From: Spirosoma profusum
Lineage (GTDB): Bacteria; Bacteroidota; Bacteroidia; Cytophagales; Spirosomataceae
Direction of reading: 5' to 3'
DNA length: 64,000 bases
NCBI RefSeq assembly: GCF_014699005.1
Contig: NZ_JACWZY010000007.1
Span: forward strand, 1-64,000
Below, one piece after another: positions 16,732 to 26,520 of this stretch. The number at the start of each line of letters is the position of its first letter. Positions within the stretch are counted from its first letter, which is position 1. The notes under the pieces are model-generated. The model did not search any database. It was not told where the DNA came from and was given only the letters and a program-made list of their open reading frames with translations. Made by a program: the position numbers and the translations under genes.

Positions 16732-17265
16732 CTACAGATAATACGCCCATTCGGCTTCGGGCAGGTATTCGACTAATCCTTTCTCTGTTTTGCCGACGGC
16801 TACGCGGCCTGAGCGAACAAATTCCAGAATCTCGTACTGTTTGAGATAATTGAAAAAGTCGAAAATGTCCGTGTCGTTGCCGGTTTTCTCGATTACTACG
16901 TAGTCGAGGCCCCAGTAAACAACCCAGGCTTTGTAGTGCTGATTAATGGTTTCGACGTCCAGCGGTTTGCTTTTTAATGGCGTAGAAATCTTAAACAGAG
17001 CGATTTCGTTAAATACAATCTCGTCGTTGAGATAGCCAAAAACGGCCAGAACTTCCACGATTTTACGTATCTGACGTACCAGTTTCTCAACCTCGTCCCG
17101 CGACTCATGCTTAATGACAATCGTGAAACGGGATACGCCTTTACGTTCGGTTTCTGATACCGTTAAACTCTCGATGTTGATACGTCGGCGCGTGAAAATA
17201 ATCGTGATGCGGTTTAGCAACCCGATGGTATTTTCAGTGAATATGCAGATGGTGTAGGTGGTCAT
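16732..17265 (-). CDS. ilvN: Acetolactate synthase small (regulatory) subunit
   Basis: 177 residues. An N-terminal ACT domain (YTICIFTENTIGLLNRITIIF, then INIESLTVSETE) is followed by the second ferredoxin-like domain typical of IlvN/IlvH. It activates IlvB and confers valine feedback control. The gap to ilvB is about 65 bp in the same direction. Confidence 0.92.
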   Translation of the reverse strand: MTTYTICIFTENTIGLLNRITIIFTRRRINIESLTVSETERKGVSRFTIVIKHESRDEVEKLVRQIRKIVEVLAVFGYLNDEIVFNEIALFKISTPLKSKPLDVETINQHYKAWVVYWGLDYVVIEKTGNDTDIFDFFNYLKQYEILEFVRSGRVAVGKTEKGLVEYLPEAEWAYYL

Positions 17266-17329
17266 AACTTCAGTACGCTGACTTCTGTGGTTCTGTTCTG
17301 CTACGTTCGAAAAATCCTAAACCGAAGCC

Positions 17330-19075
17330 CTAGCTTAATCTGATTTGTGATACGCTGGTACCCGCTGGTACCATCGGGAATACATTCTCTTCTTTCTCAA
17401 CAATCACTTCGAGCAGAAAAGGACCATCGTGATTTAGCATCGTGTCGAGTGCTTCCGATAATTTCTCCCGTTCGGTGCAGGTCTGCCCATCCATTCCGAA
17501 GCCTCTGGCGATTGTGATAAAATCGGGATTTTGTAACTCAACAAACGAGTAACGGCGCTGGTGGAACAGCTGCTGCCACTGACGGACCATTCCTAAGAAA
17601 TTGTTATTCAGGATGATAGCCTTAACGGGTTGCTTATTCTGAACAATAGTACCCAATTCCTGCAACGTCATCTGAAAGCAACCATCGCCAATAATAGCCA
17701 CTACCTGTCGATCGGGTGCACCAACTTGAGCACCGAAGGCGGCTGGCAACGCAAAACCCATTGTACCCATACCTCCTGATGTAACAAGGCTATTGGGGCG
17801 ACGGAAATGGTAATAGCGAGACGCCATCATCTGGTGCTGGCCTACGTCGGTGACGAGAACCGCTTCGCCGTTTGTTTTCTTCGACAGCAAGTCAATTACT
17901 TCCGGCATTCTAATTTTACCTTCCGGATTATTAAGGGCAGGCTCCGTAATGACTTCATTTTCAATAGCGTCGTATTTGCGGAATTCGTTACGCCAAACCG
18001 TATGGTCGTTTTTATTTACCAGCGGCAATAAGGCTTTCAGCACTTCTTTGGCATCGCCAACTACGGGAGCATCAGCTCGAATGATTTTATCAATTTCCGA
18101 TGGGTCAATTTCAATGTGAACAACTTTCGCCTGTTTGATGTATTTGCTGGCATCGCCCGTAACACGGTCATCGAAGCGCATTCCGATAGCAATAATCAGG
18201 TCGGCGTGGTCGGTCATTACGTTAGGGCCATAATTGCCATGCATACCTAACCAGCCAACGTAAAGCGGATGGTTTGTTGGGATGGTTGACTGACCTAACA
18301 ACGTAGTAGCGACTGGTATACCCGTTTTTTCGACAAAAGCCTGCAGTTCATCTTCCGCTTTGGCGATCTGAACGCCATGCCCGACCAATACGTAAGGTTT
18401 CTTAGCCGAGTTGATCAGTTGAGCGGCTACTTCGAGTTGATCTTGTTTTGGAACCAGACGGGGACGGTAACTGACGATAGTCTGACATTTTTCATAAGAA
18501 AATGGCTGCGTCATCAACTCTAGCTGCGCACTTTTGGTAATGTCAATCAAGACGGGACCTGGACGACCAGCCTGTGCGATGTAGAACGCTTTCGAAATAA
18601 CCTCAGCTACTTCATCGGCGTTGGTAATCTGGTAGTTCCATTTTGTAATCGGCATGGTAACGCCCATTACGTCAGCTTCCTGAAAAGCATCGGTACCCAG
18701 CAATTTCTTGGCAACCTGTCCTACGAGGCAAACCATCGGTGTAGAATCGATGAGGGCATCGGCGATGGACGTAACGAGGTTCGTAGCGCCTGGCCCCGAT
18801 GTAACGAGACATACACCCGCCCGTCCCTGCATACGAGCGTACCCTTGTGCAGCATGACCAGCACCCTGTTCATGACGTACCAGAATGTGATTAATCTGAT
18901 CCTGATAGTCATAAAGCGCGTCGTAGACGGGCATGATGGCTCCGCCGGGATAGCCAAAAATCGTGTCGACACCCTCGGCCAGAAGCGACATCAAAAGGGC
19001 TTGCGAACCGTTGATGTAAGTAGGTGCCGGTTGGATTTCAAGAACTTCTGGCTTAATGCTGGCAATTGCTTCCAT
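17330..19075 (-). CDS. ilvB: Acetolactate synthase large (catalytic) subunit
   Basis: Thiamine-diphosphate enzyme making 2-acetolactate from pyruvate, or acetohydroxybutyrate from pyruvate and 2-oxobutanoate. 581 residues, normal length. Visible: FGYPGG and the catalytic Glu in LVRHEQGAGHAAQGYAR; the central FAD-binding domain; and the C-terminal ThDP motif from GDGCFQMTLQEL to NNNFLGMVRQWQ. It lies between ilvD and ilvN. Confidence 0.95.
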   Translation of the reverse strand: MEAIASIKPEVLEIQPAPTYINGSQALLMSLLAEGVDTIFGYPGGAIMPVYDALYDYQDQINHILVRHEQGAGHAAQGYARMQGRAGVCLVTSGPGATNLVTSIADALIDSTPMVCLVGQVAKKLLGTDAFQEADVMGVTMPITKWNYQITNADEVAEVISKAFYIAQAGRPGPVLIDITKSAQLELMTQPFSYEKCQTIVSYRPRLVPKQDQLEVAAQLINSAKKPYVLVGHGVQIAKAEDELQAFVEKTGIPVATTLLGQSTIPTNHPLYVGWLGMHGNYGPNVMTDHADLIIAIGMRFDDRVTGDASKYIKQAKVVHIEIDPSEIDKIIRADAPVVGDAKEVLKALLPLVNKNDHTVWRNEFRKYDAIENEVITEPALNNPEGKIRMPEVIDLLSKKTNGEAVLVTDVGQHQMMASRYYHFRRPNSLVTSGGMGTMGFALPAAFGAQVGAPDRQVVAIIGDGCFQMTLQELGTIVQNKQPVKAIILNNNFLGMVRQWQQLFHQRRYSFVELQNPDFITIARGFGMDGQTCTEREKLSEALDTMLNHDGPFLLEVIVEKEENVFPMVPAGTSVSQIRLS

Positions 19076-19150
19076 GACGCTTAGTACAGTTTAAAAGGTT
19101 GTATTCAGTTTGTTGGTCCGCTCTTTTAACTTGATACGTATCAGAATTGA

Positions 19151-20851
19151 CTACTCTTCATCTGTTACACATCCTTCACTCGCTGACTTCACGCTACGTA
19201 TATACTTACCCAATACGCCTTTGGTGAAAAGCGGAGCCGGTTGCTGCCATTCGCTCTTTCGGTAAGCCAGTTCTTCGTCCGAAATGTGTAAAGTCAGTTC
19301 GCGAGTGGTCGCGTCGATGGTAATACGGTCACCGTTTTGAACGAGGGCAATCGGCCCGCCTTCGAAAGCTTCGGGTGTTACGTGTCCAACAACGAATCCG
19401 TGCGTACCACCCGAAAAACGACCATCCGTAATCAGAGCAACTTTATCGCCAAGACCGGCACCCATGATAGCAGAGGTTGGTTTCAGCATTTCGCTCATGC
19501 CGGGACCACCTTTCGGCCCGGCGTTACGTATCACAATAACCTGTCCGGGCAGAATCTCACCTTTAGACAGAGCCTCAATAATCTCGCTTTCGTGCTCACA
19601 GACTTTAGCAACTCCCTCAAATTTCAGGCCTTCTTTTCCTGTGATTTTAGCGACTGATCCCGTTGGAGCAAGATTGCCACGCAGAATCTGAATATGCCCA
19701 GTCGGTTTAATTGGTTTATCCAGCGGGAACACAATTTTTTGCGTCTCAAAATTCAGATCGGCTGCTTCTTCCAGATTCTCGGCTACCGTTTTTCCAGTTA
19801 CGGTCAGACAATCGCCGTGAATGAAACCATTTTGGTACAAATATTTTGTCACGGCCGGAACCCCTCCAATGGCAAGCATATCTTCCATATAATATTTGCC
19901 GCTCGGCTTTAAATCGGCAAGTAATGGGGTTCGGTCGCTGATTTCCTGAATTTCATCAATGGTCAACCGGATGCCGGCTGCCCGAGCGATGGCCAAATAA
20001 TGTAGAACGGCATTGGTCGAACCACCAAGCGCCATTACAATTGTCAGCGCATTTTCGAGTGATTTTCGCGTAATGATCTCTTTAGGTGTAATGTTACGTT
20101 CGAGTAGTAACCGCATGGCGGCACCAATTTTTTTGCATTCTTCCTGTTTGCCTTCATGCGTAGCTGGATACGTACTGCTAAAGGGAAGGCTCAGGCCCAT
20201 CGCTTCGATGCTGCTAGCCATAGTATTAGCGGTATACATACCACCACAAGCGCCCGCACCTGGAATCGCATTTTGAACAACGCCTTTAAAATCTTCGTCG
20301 GAAATGTTATTGGCGTATTTTCTGCCAAGCGCTTCAAATGCTGAAACAATGTCCAATTTCTGACCTTTATAATGCCCCGAACGTATCGTTCCGCCGTAAA
20401 CCATGATGCCGGGACGGTCGAGCCGGGCCATTGCCATGATAGCGCCGGGCATATTTTTGTCGCAGCCAACAACCGTTACTACGCCATCGTACCATTGCGC
20501 GGCTACTACTGATTCAATTGAATCGGCAATGAGATCGCGGCTAGGGAGCGAATAGCGCATGCCATCGTTGCCGTTAGTCATACCATCGGAAACGCCAATT
20601 GTATTGAAAATAAGCCCTATCAAACCACTCGATTGAATGCCCTGTTTTACATAGACTGACAAGCCGTTGAGATGCATATTACACGTATTGCCCTCATAAC
20701 CAGTACTGGCAATACCGATTTGTGGCTTCTGCATATCTTCTTCCGTAAGCCCAACGCCATATAACATAGCCTGCGCGGCAGGATTACTCACTTCCTGTGT
20801 TAACGTACGGCTAAACCGATTTAGCGCAATTGTCGATTGGTCAGTATTCAT
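19151..20851 (-). CDS. ilvD: Dihydroxy-acid dehydratase
   Basis: Iron-sulfur dehydratase giving the 2-oxo acid precursors of valine and isoleucine. About 566 residues. Cluster cysteines are visible in [20 protein letters not shown] and [13 protein letters not shown]. First gene of the minus-strand branched-chain operon. I chose the ATG at 20851; a TTG three codons upstream is also in frame. The 5' leader is short and is almost filled by the 30-bp element shared with leuA. Confidence 0.95.
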   Translation of the reverse strand: MNTDQSTIALNRFSRTLTQEVSNPAAQAMLYGVGLTEEDMQKPQIGIASTGYEGNTCNMHLNGLSVYVKQGIQSSGLIGLIFNTIGVSDGMTNGNDGMRYSLPSRDLIADSIESVVAAQWYDGVVTVVGCDKNMPGAIMAMARLDRPGIMVYGGTIRSGHYKGQKLDIVSAFEALGRKYANNISDEDFKGVVQNAIPGAGACGGMYTANTMASSIEAMGLSLPFSSTYPATHEGKQEECKKIGAAMRLLLERNITPKEIITRKSLENALTIVMALGGSTNAVLHYLAIARAAGIRLTIDEIQEISDRTPLLADLKPSGKYYMEDMLAIGGVPAVTKYLYQNGFIHGDCLTVTGKTVAENLEEAADLNFETQKIVFPLDKPIKPTGHIQILRGNLAPTGSVAKITGKEGLKFEGVAKVCEHESEIIEALSKGEILPGQVIVIRNAGPKGGPGMSEMLKPTSAIMGAGLGDKVALITDGRFSGGTHGFVVGHVTPEAFEGGPIALVQNGDRITIDATTRELTLHISDEELAYRKSEWQQPAPLFTKGVLGKYIRSVKSASEGCVTDEE

Positions 20852-20863
20852 ATTTTGCAATTA

Positions 20864-20893
20864 GCGAAATTTCGCTGACGGTGTAATAACGCT
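20864..20893 (-). promoter_or_regulatory. 30-bp element shared with the leuA promoter (ilvD copy)
   Basis: Contains the perfect palindrome GCGAAATTTCGC (20864-20875), followed outward by a less symmetric GCGTTATTACAC block. Twenty-four of 30 bases equal those at 7847-7876. It starts one base after the -7-like box, the same spacing as at leuA, and ends 12 bp before the ilvD ATG. A regulator bound here would block initiation or early elongation; an RNA role is also possible. Confidence 0.6.
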
Positions 20894-20894
20894 G

Positions 20895-20925
20895 TAAATA
20901 AACAGGTAGTTTTTTGGAAAGGCAA
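20895..20925 (-). promoter_or_regulatory. Probable ilvD promoter
   Basis: Minus strand: TTG (20923-20925), 20-bp spacer, TTTATTTA (20895-20902). The -33 matches the Bacteroidota consensus and the -7 is weak (TAnnTTTG expected), as might suit an activated or regulated promoter. Placement is supported by its alignment with the leuA promoter through the shared downstream element. Confidence 0.45.
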
Positions 20926-20965
20926 GAAAATTTCAATTATTTATTCACCAAAACAGGCACCTACC

Positions 20966-20973
20966 TACTTTTG
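20966..20973 (+). promoter_or_regulatory. -7 element of murQ, possibly leaderless
   Basis: TACTTTTG matches TAnnTTTG exactly and ends 4 bp before the murQ ATG. No TTG lies at the proper distance upstream. If used, transcription would start at or next to the start codon. The gene for mscS shows the identical arrangement. Confidence 0.4.
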
Positions 20974-20977
20974 AGGT

Positions 20978-21778
20978 ATGACAACGGAAACTACATCGCA
21001 TTACGACCATTTAGAGCAAATGTCGATCCATGAATTGCTCGTAAATATTAATACGGAAGACAAAACCGTACCGCTGGCTGTTGAACGCTCCATTCCGCAG
21101 ATAGAAGCGCTGGTGACAGAACTAGTCAAACGCATGAAACAAGGTGGACGGCTTATATATATCGGAGCCGGAACCAGCGGTCGGCTTGGCGTAGTCGATG
21201 CATCGGAATGCCCGCCAACCTACGGCGTTCCACACGATTTGGTGATCGGTCTAATGGCTGGTGGAGATGGTGCCATTCGGAAAGCGGTTGAATTTGCGGA
21301 AGACGATGCCGAACAGGCCTGGAAAGATATAGCGCCTTATCAACCGGATGAACACGACACAGTTATAGGAATTGCAGCTTCTGGGCGAACTCCTTACGTA
21401 ATAGGTGGCTTGCAGGAGGCCCGAAAAGCTGGCTTATTGACGGGCTGTATTGTCTGCAATGAAGGTTCGGCGGTGGCGCAGTCGGCTGAGTTTCCAGTAG
21501 AGGTTGTGGTTGGTCCTGAGTTTGTTACGGGCAGCACGCGTATGAAAGCTGGAACCGCTCAAAAACTGGTTCTGAATATGATCTCAACATCGGTTATGAT
21601 TCAATTAGGCCGCGTAAAAGGGAACAAAATGGTCGATATGCAACTGACTAACATCAAGTTGCAGGACCGAGCTGCCAAGATGGTGATGAGTGAACTGGGC
21701 GTTGGCCGTGAAGAAGCGGAATCGCTCCTCAACCAATTTGGAAACGTCCGTGGGGCTATCAACGGGTATAAAAAATAG
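20978..21778 (+). CDS. murQ: N-acetylmuramic acid 6-phosphate etherase
   Basis: Cleaves the lactyl ether of MurNAc-6-phosphate to GlcNAc-6-phosphate and lactate during cell-wall recycling. 266 residues with a SIS domain: IYIGAGTSGRLGVVDASECPPT carries the sugar-phosphate loop and the conserved Glu of the catalytic site; VIGIAASGRTPYV and FVTGSTRMKAGTAQKL are family signatures. It is somewhat shorter at the C-terminus than the enteric enzyme. Divergent from ilvD; no PTS or kinase gene is adjacent. Confidence 0.93.
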   Translation: MTTETTSHYDHLEQMSIHELLVNINTEDKTVPLAVERSIPQIEALVTELVKRMKQGGRLIYIGAGTSGRLGVVDASECPPTYGVPHDLVIGLMAGGDGAIRKAVEFAEDDAEQAWKDIAPYQPDEHDTVIGIAASGRTPYVIGGLQEARKAGLLTGCIVCNEGSAVAQSAEFPVEVVVGPEFVTGSTRMKAGTAQKLVLNMISTSVMIQLGRVKGNKMVDMQLTNIKLQDRAAKMVMSELGVGREEAESLLNQFGNVRGAINGYKK

Positions 21779-21869
21779 GTAGCGACTAAAGTATTTTGCC
21801 TGTGGCGTGCGTCTACTACGTATCAACCATTCGACGTAGCATTCCGAAGGGAGACTATATGCAGAAATT

Positions 21870-22436
21870 ATGCGCAGTAACGTATTACTTATCGGACGCA
21901 ATCCCAGCGTATTAAATGATTTAGCTTCGGCACTCACTGACGAGGGATTTAACGTAACAACCACTAATCTTGTCGAGCAGGCAGTTCAGGATTTTGACGG
22001 AGTCGATTTTGATCTGGTCGCTTTTGGACGTGGCGTCGATGAAGCTACAAATCATCAGCTTAGAATGAGTTTTGGGAACCAGAATCCGAAACTGATTTTT
22101 GTAAATGGGTTAGCTCCGTTGATTCCGCTACTGGTGAAGCAAATTAAGTTGGCTGTATTGGGCGAACAGGCTGGGAAGTTTCTGACAGCGTTCGTCTGCG
22201 TATCGGCGGATTGCAAAAAGGTGCGTGTCAACGTAGCAGTTTCCTGCGAGTTAACAATAGACCTTTATGAGCTGGACGCTATTCATCAAACGACTCAGAA
22301 ACGACTCATTTCCGAATCCGTTTCGGCGGGACTGCACGAATATTCGCTGGCGATAGATCAAAACGCTACGTCGACTATCAAATTTCTGGCTGCTGAAGCC
22401 AATGAACTGGATTTGCTCGTCCTGCCAATTCGTTAA
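21870..22436 (+). CDS. Receiver-like protein of unknown function
   Basis: 188 residues. The first 110 have a Rossmann-like, response-regulator-like layout (VLLIGRNPSVLNDLASALTDEGFNVTTT, then FDLVAFGRGVD, then PKLIFVNG). The phospho-acceptor position is not convincing, so this is at best a degenerate receiver. The C-terminal 70 residues form beta-rich sequence without a known output domain. It follows murQ by about 90 bp and converges on the AGE-family gene. Confidence 0.4.
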   Translation: MRSNVLLIGRNPSVLNDLASALTDEGFNVTTTNLVEQAVQDFDGVDFDLVAFGRGVDEATNHQLRMSFGNQNPKLIFVNGLAPLIPLLVKQIKLAVLGEQAGKFLTAFVCVSADCKKVRVNVAVSCELTIDLYELDAIHQTTQKRLISESVSAGLHEYSLAIDQNATSTIKFLAAEANELDLLVLPIR

Positions 22437-22464
22437 TTAACTCAGTCGGTCCGACGTTTTAGAG

Positions 22465-22498
22465 GAAACCCGCAATTTTATGAATTATTGCGGGTTTC
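22465..22498. terminator. Bidirectional hairpin between convergent genes
   Basis: GAAACCCGCAAT (22465-22476) and ATTGCGGGTTTC (22487-22498) form a perfect 12-bp stem. The stop codon of the minus-strand AGE gene lies in the loop, so the right arm is coding. Only short T runs flank it. Confidence 0.6.
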
Positions 22499-23773
22499 TA
22501 CCTGCGGTGCATTCGGCCTGGTTTTTCCAAATCGCGATGGTCTTGCCAATTGAAATTCCTCGCATTTAGGTAATAATTGACTAATTTCCGCTAGGCAACG
22601 AACGAGCGAAAAACAGCCGACTGAAGGAATTGCCTTGGCAGATACTATTGGTTGACCGTATGAGTCGATGGCCAGATGCCAGCCCAACTGTTTGGAGTCG
22701 GGAAAATGTTGAAGCGTATAATCATGAATGCGTTTAAACCATTTCAGGCAATCGGGGTGGCGAGTGTAGACGTAGCATTTTAACAGGGCTGCACATGCTT
22801 CTACGTGTATCCAGGCCCATTTTTGCTGCCATTCTAAAAAAATAAATGGCTGGCTTTTCATGTCAACGTATTGATTCAGACCTACTTTAGATTCACTCGT
22901 TGGCGTATCATCCCATGCTTGTTCGCAGGTTTGTAGGCACCAGGAAACCGCCTGATTAACTATTTTGCGATTGACAACAGCTGAATTTCCTTTCTGTTGT
23001 AGACTTTCTGTATATAGGTCAAATAAAGAGCTGGCCGTCTGAAATGTTAAACCAACGTGCAACCGGCGACCTTCGGGCGTATTTACAAACCCTCCATCCG
23101 GTAGTACATACTCACGCAACGTATCACTACGTCGGTCAACAAATTCGGTAAGGATTTCACCCAGAATCGAGTCGACCGACGGTTTCCAGACGGCCTCATC
23201 GAACAAATAGCGGGTATCCAGCAGTGCTTTCAGTAAAGCTATGGGTTCGCTGAGATGCTTAGTTTGTCGAAACAAACCAGGTTCATTTGCAGCAGAAGAG
23301 AGTTTTTTTTCCCGACGCTGTAGTGCGTTTGAGAGCGTTTGTTTGGCCAACATTGCCCACTCATCTTCACCAGTGGCCTGATGAAATTGAGTATAGGCCA
23401 TCGAGGCAAAGCTAGCTGAAACAAGGTTGCTGGAGTATGCCACCGGTCGACCTCGGCGGTCGAGTTGAACGTAGCAGTTCAGGCTTTCGTCGTGGGCAAA
23501 TTGGCTCAGGAACGTAACACCATGACGGGCGTGCTCGAGCCAGGTAGTCTCCTTTTTATACGTATTATAAAGCCAGGAAAAAGCCCAGGCCTGCTGAGCC
23601 TGCATCGCTACGTATTTATCGCCCTCAATCGCTTCGCCAGTATCGGTAAGCATATCAAAATACCCTCCGCACAAACTATCCTGGCTATTTTTAAGCCAAA
23701 ACGGTACCACCTGACGTAGTAACGCCTGTTGATACTCAGCGGAAAGTTTTTGGAAATCAAGCAACGTGGCCAA
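22478..23773 (-). CDS. AGE-family epimerase/isomerase
   Basis: 431 residues with the (alpha/alpha)6-barrel pattern of N-acylglucosamine 2-epimerase and related sugar isomerases: VVPFWLKNSQDSLCGGYFDML near the N-terminus and later repeated Trp/His-rich helices (LEWQQKWAWIHVEACAAL, GWHLAIDSYGQPI). Substrate cannot be told among GlcNAc, mannose or cellobiose. There is no ATG at the expected N-terminus: the frame opens with TTG at 23773, immediately inside a 33-bp inverted repeat. I accept TTG because the family N-terminus begins there; a second TTG lies three codons on. Confidence 0.75.
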   Translation of the reverse strand: MATLLDFQKLSAEYQQALLRQVVPFWLKNSQDSLCGGYFDMLTDTGEAIEGDKYVAMQAQQAWAFSWLYNTYKKETTWLEHARHGVTFLSQFAHDESLNCYVQLDRRGRPVAYSSNLVSASFASMAYTQFHQATGEDEWAMLAKQTLSNALQRREKKLSSAANEPGLFRQTKHLSEPIALLKALLDTRYLFDEAVWKPSVDSILGEILTEFVDRRSDTLREYVLPDGGFVNTPEGRRLHVGLTFQTASSLFDLYTESLQQKGNSAVVNRKIVNQAVSWCLQTCEQAWDDTPTSESKVGLNQYVDMKSQPFIFLEWQQKWAWIHVEACAALLKCYVYTRHPDCLKWFKRIHDYTLQHFPDSKQLGWHLAIDSYGQPIVSAKAIPSVGCFSLVRCLAEISQLLPKCEEFQLARPSRFGKTRPNAPQVETRNNS

Positions 23774-23849
23774 AGCTTTAAATTTGACAGCGTGAATGAC
23801 TGAGTGAAAAGCTTCTACTCAGTCATTCACGCTGTCAAATTTAAAGCTT
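23773..23849. repeat. Perfect 33-bp inverted repeat between lon and the AGE gene
   Basis: Arms 23773-23805 and 23817-23849 are exact complements around an 11-bp loop; both begin/end with AAGCTTTAAATTTGACAGCG-type sequence. The repeat starts at the first base of the AGE start codon and ends 4 bp before the lon stop. It is too perfect for chance and would form a very stable RNA hairpin. Confidence 0.9.
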
Positions 23850-23852
23850 AAC

Positions 23853-26342
23853 TCAATACACTTTTTCTACCTCGCGATGTTCTTTTTCTTCGGGCAGAAC
23901 GAACTTCATTGGTTTACCCACCTGACCGGGCAATAAAGCATAAGATAACACGTGATCGACCGTATCGACGTAGCGGAACGTGAGATCTTTGATATACGTC
24001 TGATTGATTTCTTCGATGTCTTTCCGGTTTTTGGAGCAAAGAATAATTTCTTTAACGCCCGCCCGGTTAGCCGCCAGAATTTTCTCCTTAATACCACCCA
24101 CCGGCAGCACTTTACCACGTAGCGTTATCTCGCCAGTCATGGCAACGTAAGGCTTTACTTTCCGCTGGGTATAAATCGACGTCATCGACGTCAGCATAGT
24201 AATACCCGCCGAAGGACCATCTTTGGGCACTGCGCCCGCCGGAATGTGGATGTGCAAATCGTAATGGTTGAAAATCCGATAATCGATGCCAAGATCATCG
24301 GCATGAGCTTTGAGGTAAGATAGGGCGGTTATGGCCGATTCTTTCATTACGTCCCCTAATTGACCAGATAGAGTCAGTACGCCTTTACCGCGGCTCAAAC
24401 TGGATTCGATGAGTAGAATTTCACCACCAACCTGCGTCCAGGCCAGACCCGTCACTACGCCTGCGATGTCGTCGTCAGCATAAAGTTCTTTGTCAAATAC
24501 TTCAGCACCAAGCAGTTTTGGGATATCGGTCGCTTTTATCGTATGGTTGTATTCCTCTTCCATCGCAATAGATTTGGCGATTTTACGTACCAACGCTCCA
24601 ATTTTCTGTTCTAAGTTCCGAACGCCCGATTCGCGGGTATATCCCTCAATGATACGTAGGATGGCTTTGTCTTCAATAACTAAATCTTTGGGTTTTAGTC
24701 CGTGATCTTTACGTTGCTTCGGAATCAGATATTTCTTGGCAATCTGGACTTTTTCCTCCACCGTATAACCCGCAATGTCGATAATCTCCATCCGGTCGCG
24801 CAGAGCGGGGTGGATGGTATCGAGCGAGTTAGCCGTAGCAATGAACAACACCCGTGAAAGGTCGAACTCGGTTTCGAGGTAGTTGTCCATGAACGTTGAA
24901 TTTTGCTCAGGGTCAAGCACTTCGAGTAATGCCGACGATGGATCTCCCCGGAAATCGGAACTTACCTTGTCGATCTCATCCAGAATAAATACCGGATTTG
25001 CGGTGCCGCATTTGCGAATATTCTGAATGATTTTACCGGGCATAGCACCAATGTATGTCTTCCGGTGGCCACGAATCTCGGCTTCGTCATGAACGCCACC
25101 AAGCGCCATCCGGCTGTATTTCCGCCCCAGAGCTTTCGCTACTGATTTCCCCAGCGAGGTTTTACCCACACCCGGAGGACCGTATAGACAAAGAATCGGG
25201 GCTTTCATGTCGTTTTTAAGTTTCAGAACGGCCAGATATTCAATAATCCGCTCTTTCACTTTTTCGAGCCCAAAATGGTCAGAATCAAGTATTTTCTGCG
25301 CTCGTTTCAGGTCGAAATTGTCTTTAGTATACTCGCTCCAGGGAAGGTCGACCATCAACTCAACGTAGTTCATCGTGACCGGATATTCCGGCGCCATCGG
25401 ATTGATACGTTGCAGTTTGTTGAGTTCTTTATCGAAATGCGAACGTACTTCGGCAGGCCATTTTTTGCGGTCTGCTTTCATACGAATCTCATCAATCTCG
25501 CGATCAGGATTATCGATGCCCAACTCGTCCTGCAACACTTTCATTTGCTGCCGCAGGTAATAATCGCGTTGTTGCTGGTCGAGATCAGATGACGCTTTCG
25601 ACTGAATTTCGCGTTTCAACTCCAGCAACTGCACCTCCCGAAGCATAAATTCGAGCAGCATATTGGCTTGCTGACTTCCTTCCAGGCTCTCTAACAGTCG
25701 TTGCTTATCTGATACGTCGGCGTTGACGTTTGAAGAGAGAAAGTGCAGCAAAAACGTCGGGCTTTCAATATTATCGAGGGCGATACGTGCCTCCTGCGGA
25801 ATCTCAGGATTCAGACGTAGCATCTTATACGCCGTATCTTTCAGCGACTGCAACATCGCTTTCCCTTCTTTCTTATTGACACTCATGAAGGTATCGTCTA
25901 TCTGACGTACCTGAGCGGTCATGAAAGGCTCCTCTTGCGTAATCTGCTGAATTTCAAAACGTTTCTTCCCCTGAATGATAATGGTGATATTACCATCGGG
26001 CAGCGTAATCATTTTGATAATATAAGCAACCGTACCAAACCGATACAGATCGTCGGCTGTTGGTTCGTCTTTTTGCTGATTGAGTTGAGCTACTACGCCA
26101 ATAATGCGATTGCCTTTGTAAGCGCGTTTAACCAATCGGATCGACTTGGCGCGACCAACCGTTACGGGAATAACCATGCCCGGAAACAAAACGGTATTGC
26201 GAACTGGTAAAATGGGCAAATTAGGGGGTAATTCGTAATCGTCATCTAACCCTTCCGGCGATCCAAGCGGAACGATTTCCAGGTTGTCCGAGTCGAAATC
26301 GGATAATAACAAACGGGTAGCTAGTTCTTTTTCTAAAATCAT
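23853..26342 (-). CDS. lon: ATP-dependent protease Lon
   Basis: 829 residues, the normal LonA length. N-terminal substrate-binding LON domain beginning [18 protein letters not shown]; coiled middle; AAA module with Walker [14 protein letters not shown] and Walker [12 protein letters not shown]-terminal protease domain with the catalytic Ser in [11 protein letters not shown] and the Lys in [14 protein letters not shown]. It degrades misfolded and regulatory proteins in the cytosol. A TTG-N17-TATCTTTC promoter and a small hairpin precede it. Confidence 0.97.
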   Translation of the reverse strand: MILEKELATRLLLSDFDSDNLEIVPLGSPEGLDDDYELPPNLPILPVRNTVLFPGMVIPVTVGRAKSIRLVKRAYKGNRIIGVVAQLNQQKDEPTADDLYRFGTVAYIIKMITLPDGNITIIIQGKKRFEIQQITQEEPFMTAQVRQIDDTFMSVNKKEGKAMLQSLKDTAYKMLRLNPEIPQEARIALDNIESPTFLLHFLSSNVNADVSDKQRLLESLEGSQQANMLLEFMLREVQLLELKREIQSKASSDLDQQQRDYYLRQQMKVLQDELGIDNPDREIDEIRMKADRKKWPAEVRSHFDKELNKLQRINPMAPEYPVTMNYVELMVDLPWSEYTKDNFDLKRAQKILDSDHFGLEKVKERIIEYLAVLKLKNDMKAPILCLYGPPGVGKTSLGKSVAKALGRKYSRMALGGVHDEAEIRGHRKTYIGAMPGKIIQNIRKCGTANPVFILDEIDKVSSDFRGDPSSALLEVLDPEQNSTFMDNYLETEFDLSRVLFIATANSLDTIHPALRDRMEIIDIAGYTVEEKVQIAKKYLIPKQRKDHGLKPKDLVIEDKAILRIIEGYTRESGVRNLEQKIGALVRKIAKSIAMEEEYNHTIKATDIPKLLGAEVFDKELYADDDIAGVVTGLAWTQVGGEILLIESSLSRGKGVLTLSGQLGDVMKESAITALSYLKAHADDLGIDYRIFNHYDLHIHIPAGAVPKDGPSAGITMLTSMTSIYTQRKVKPYVAMTGEITLRGKVLPVGGIKEKILAANRAGVKEIILCSKNRKDIEEINQTYIKDLTFRYVDTVDHVLSYALLPGQVGKPMKFVLPEEKEHREVEKVY

Positions 26343-26350
26343 AAGTACAC

Positions 26351-26365
26351 TGTCAAACTGACAGC
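26351..26365 (-). promoter_or_regulatory. Small hairpin in the lon leader
   Basis: CTGTCA-3-nt-TGACAG, a perfect 6-bp stem, ends 8 bp before the lon ATG on the minus strand. It could be a repressor half-site pair (heat-shock control of lon is common) or an mRNA hairpin covering the start. Its role is inference. Confidence 0.35.
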
Positions 26366-26396
26366 TTTCATTACGTGGTACGTAACCGAATCTACA

Positions 26397-26424
26397 GAAA
26401 GATAAGGGTATGAAGTAGTTGCAA
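26397..26424 (-). promoter_or_regulatory. Probable lon promoter
   Basis: Minus strand: TTG (26422-26424), 17-bp spacer, TATCTTTC (26397-26404), one base off TAnnTTTG. It lies about 55 bp upstream of the lon start codon. Confidence 0.5.
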
Positions 26425-26520
26425 GGGACGTGCCATTCTTTAGAGTTATGACCAGATGGCAGGTCACCCTGTAAGTTGCAAAATTAACTAAATAGATGGG
26501 CGAGTGTCCTAATAAATTTA

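Noticed and set aside
23773..23849. Insertion sequence ends or CRISPR-like repeat
   Set aside because: Only two inverted arms with an 11-bp loop, no transposase and no spaced direct repeats.
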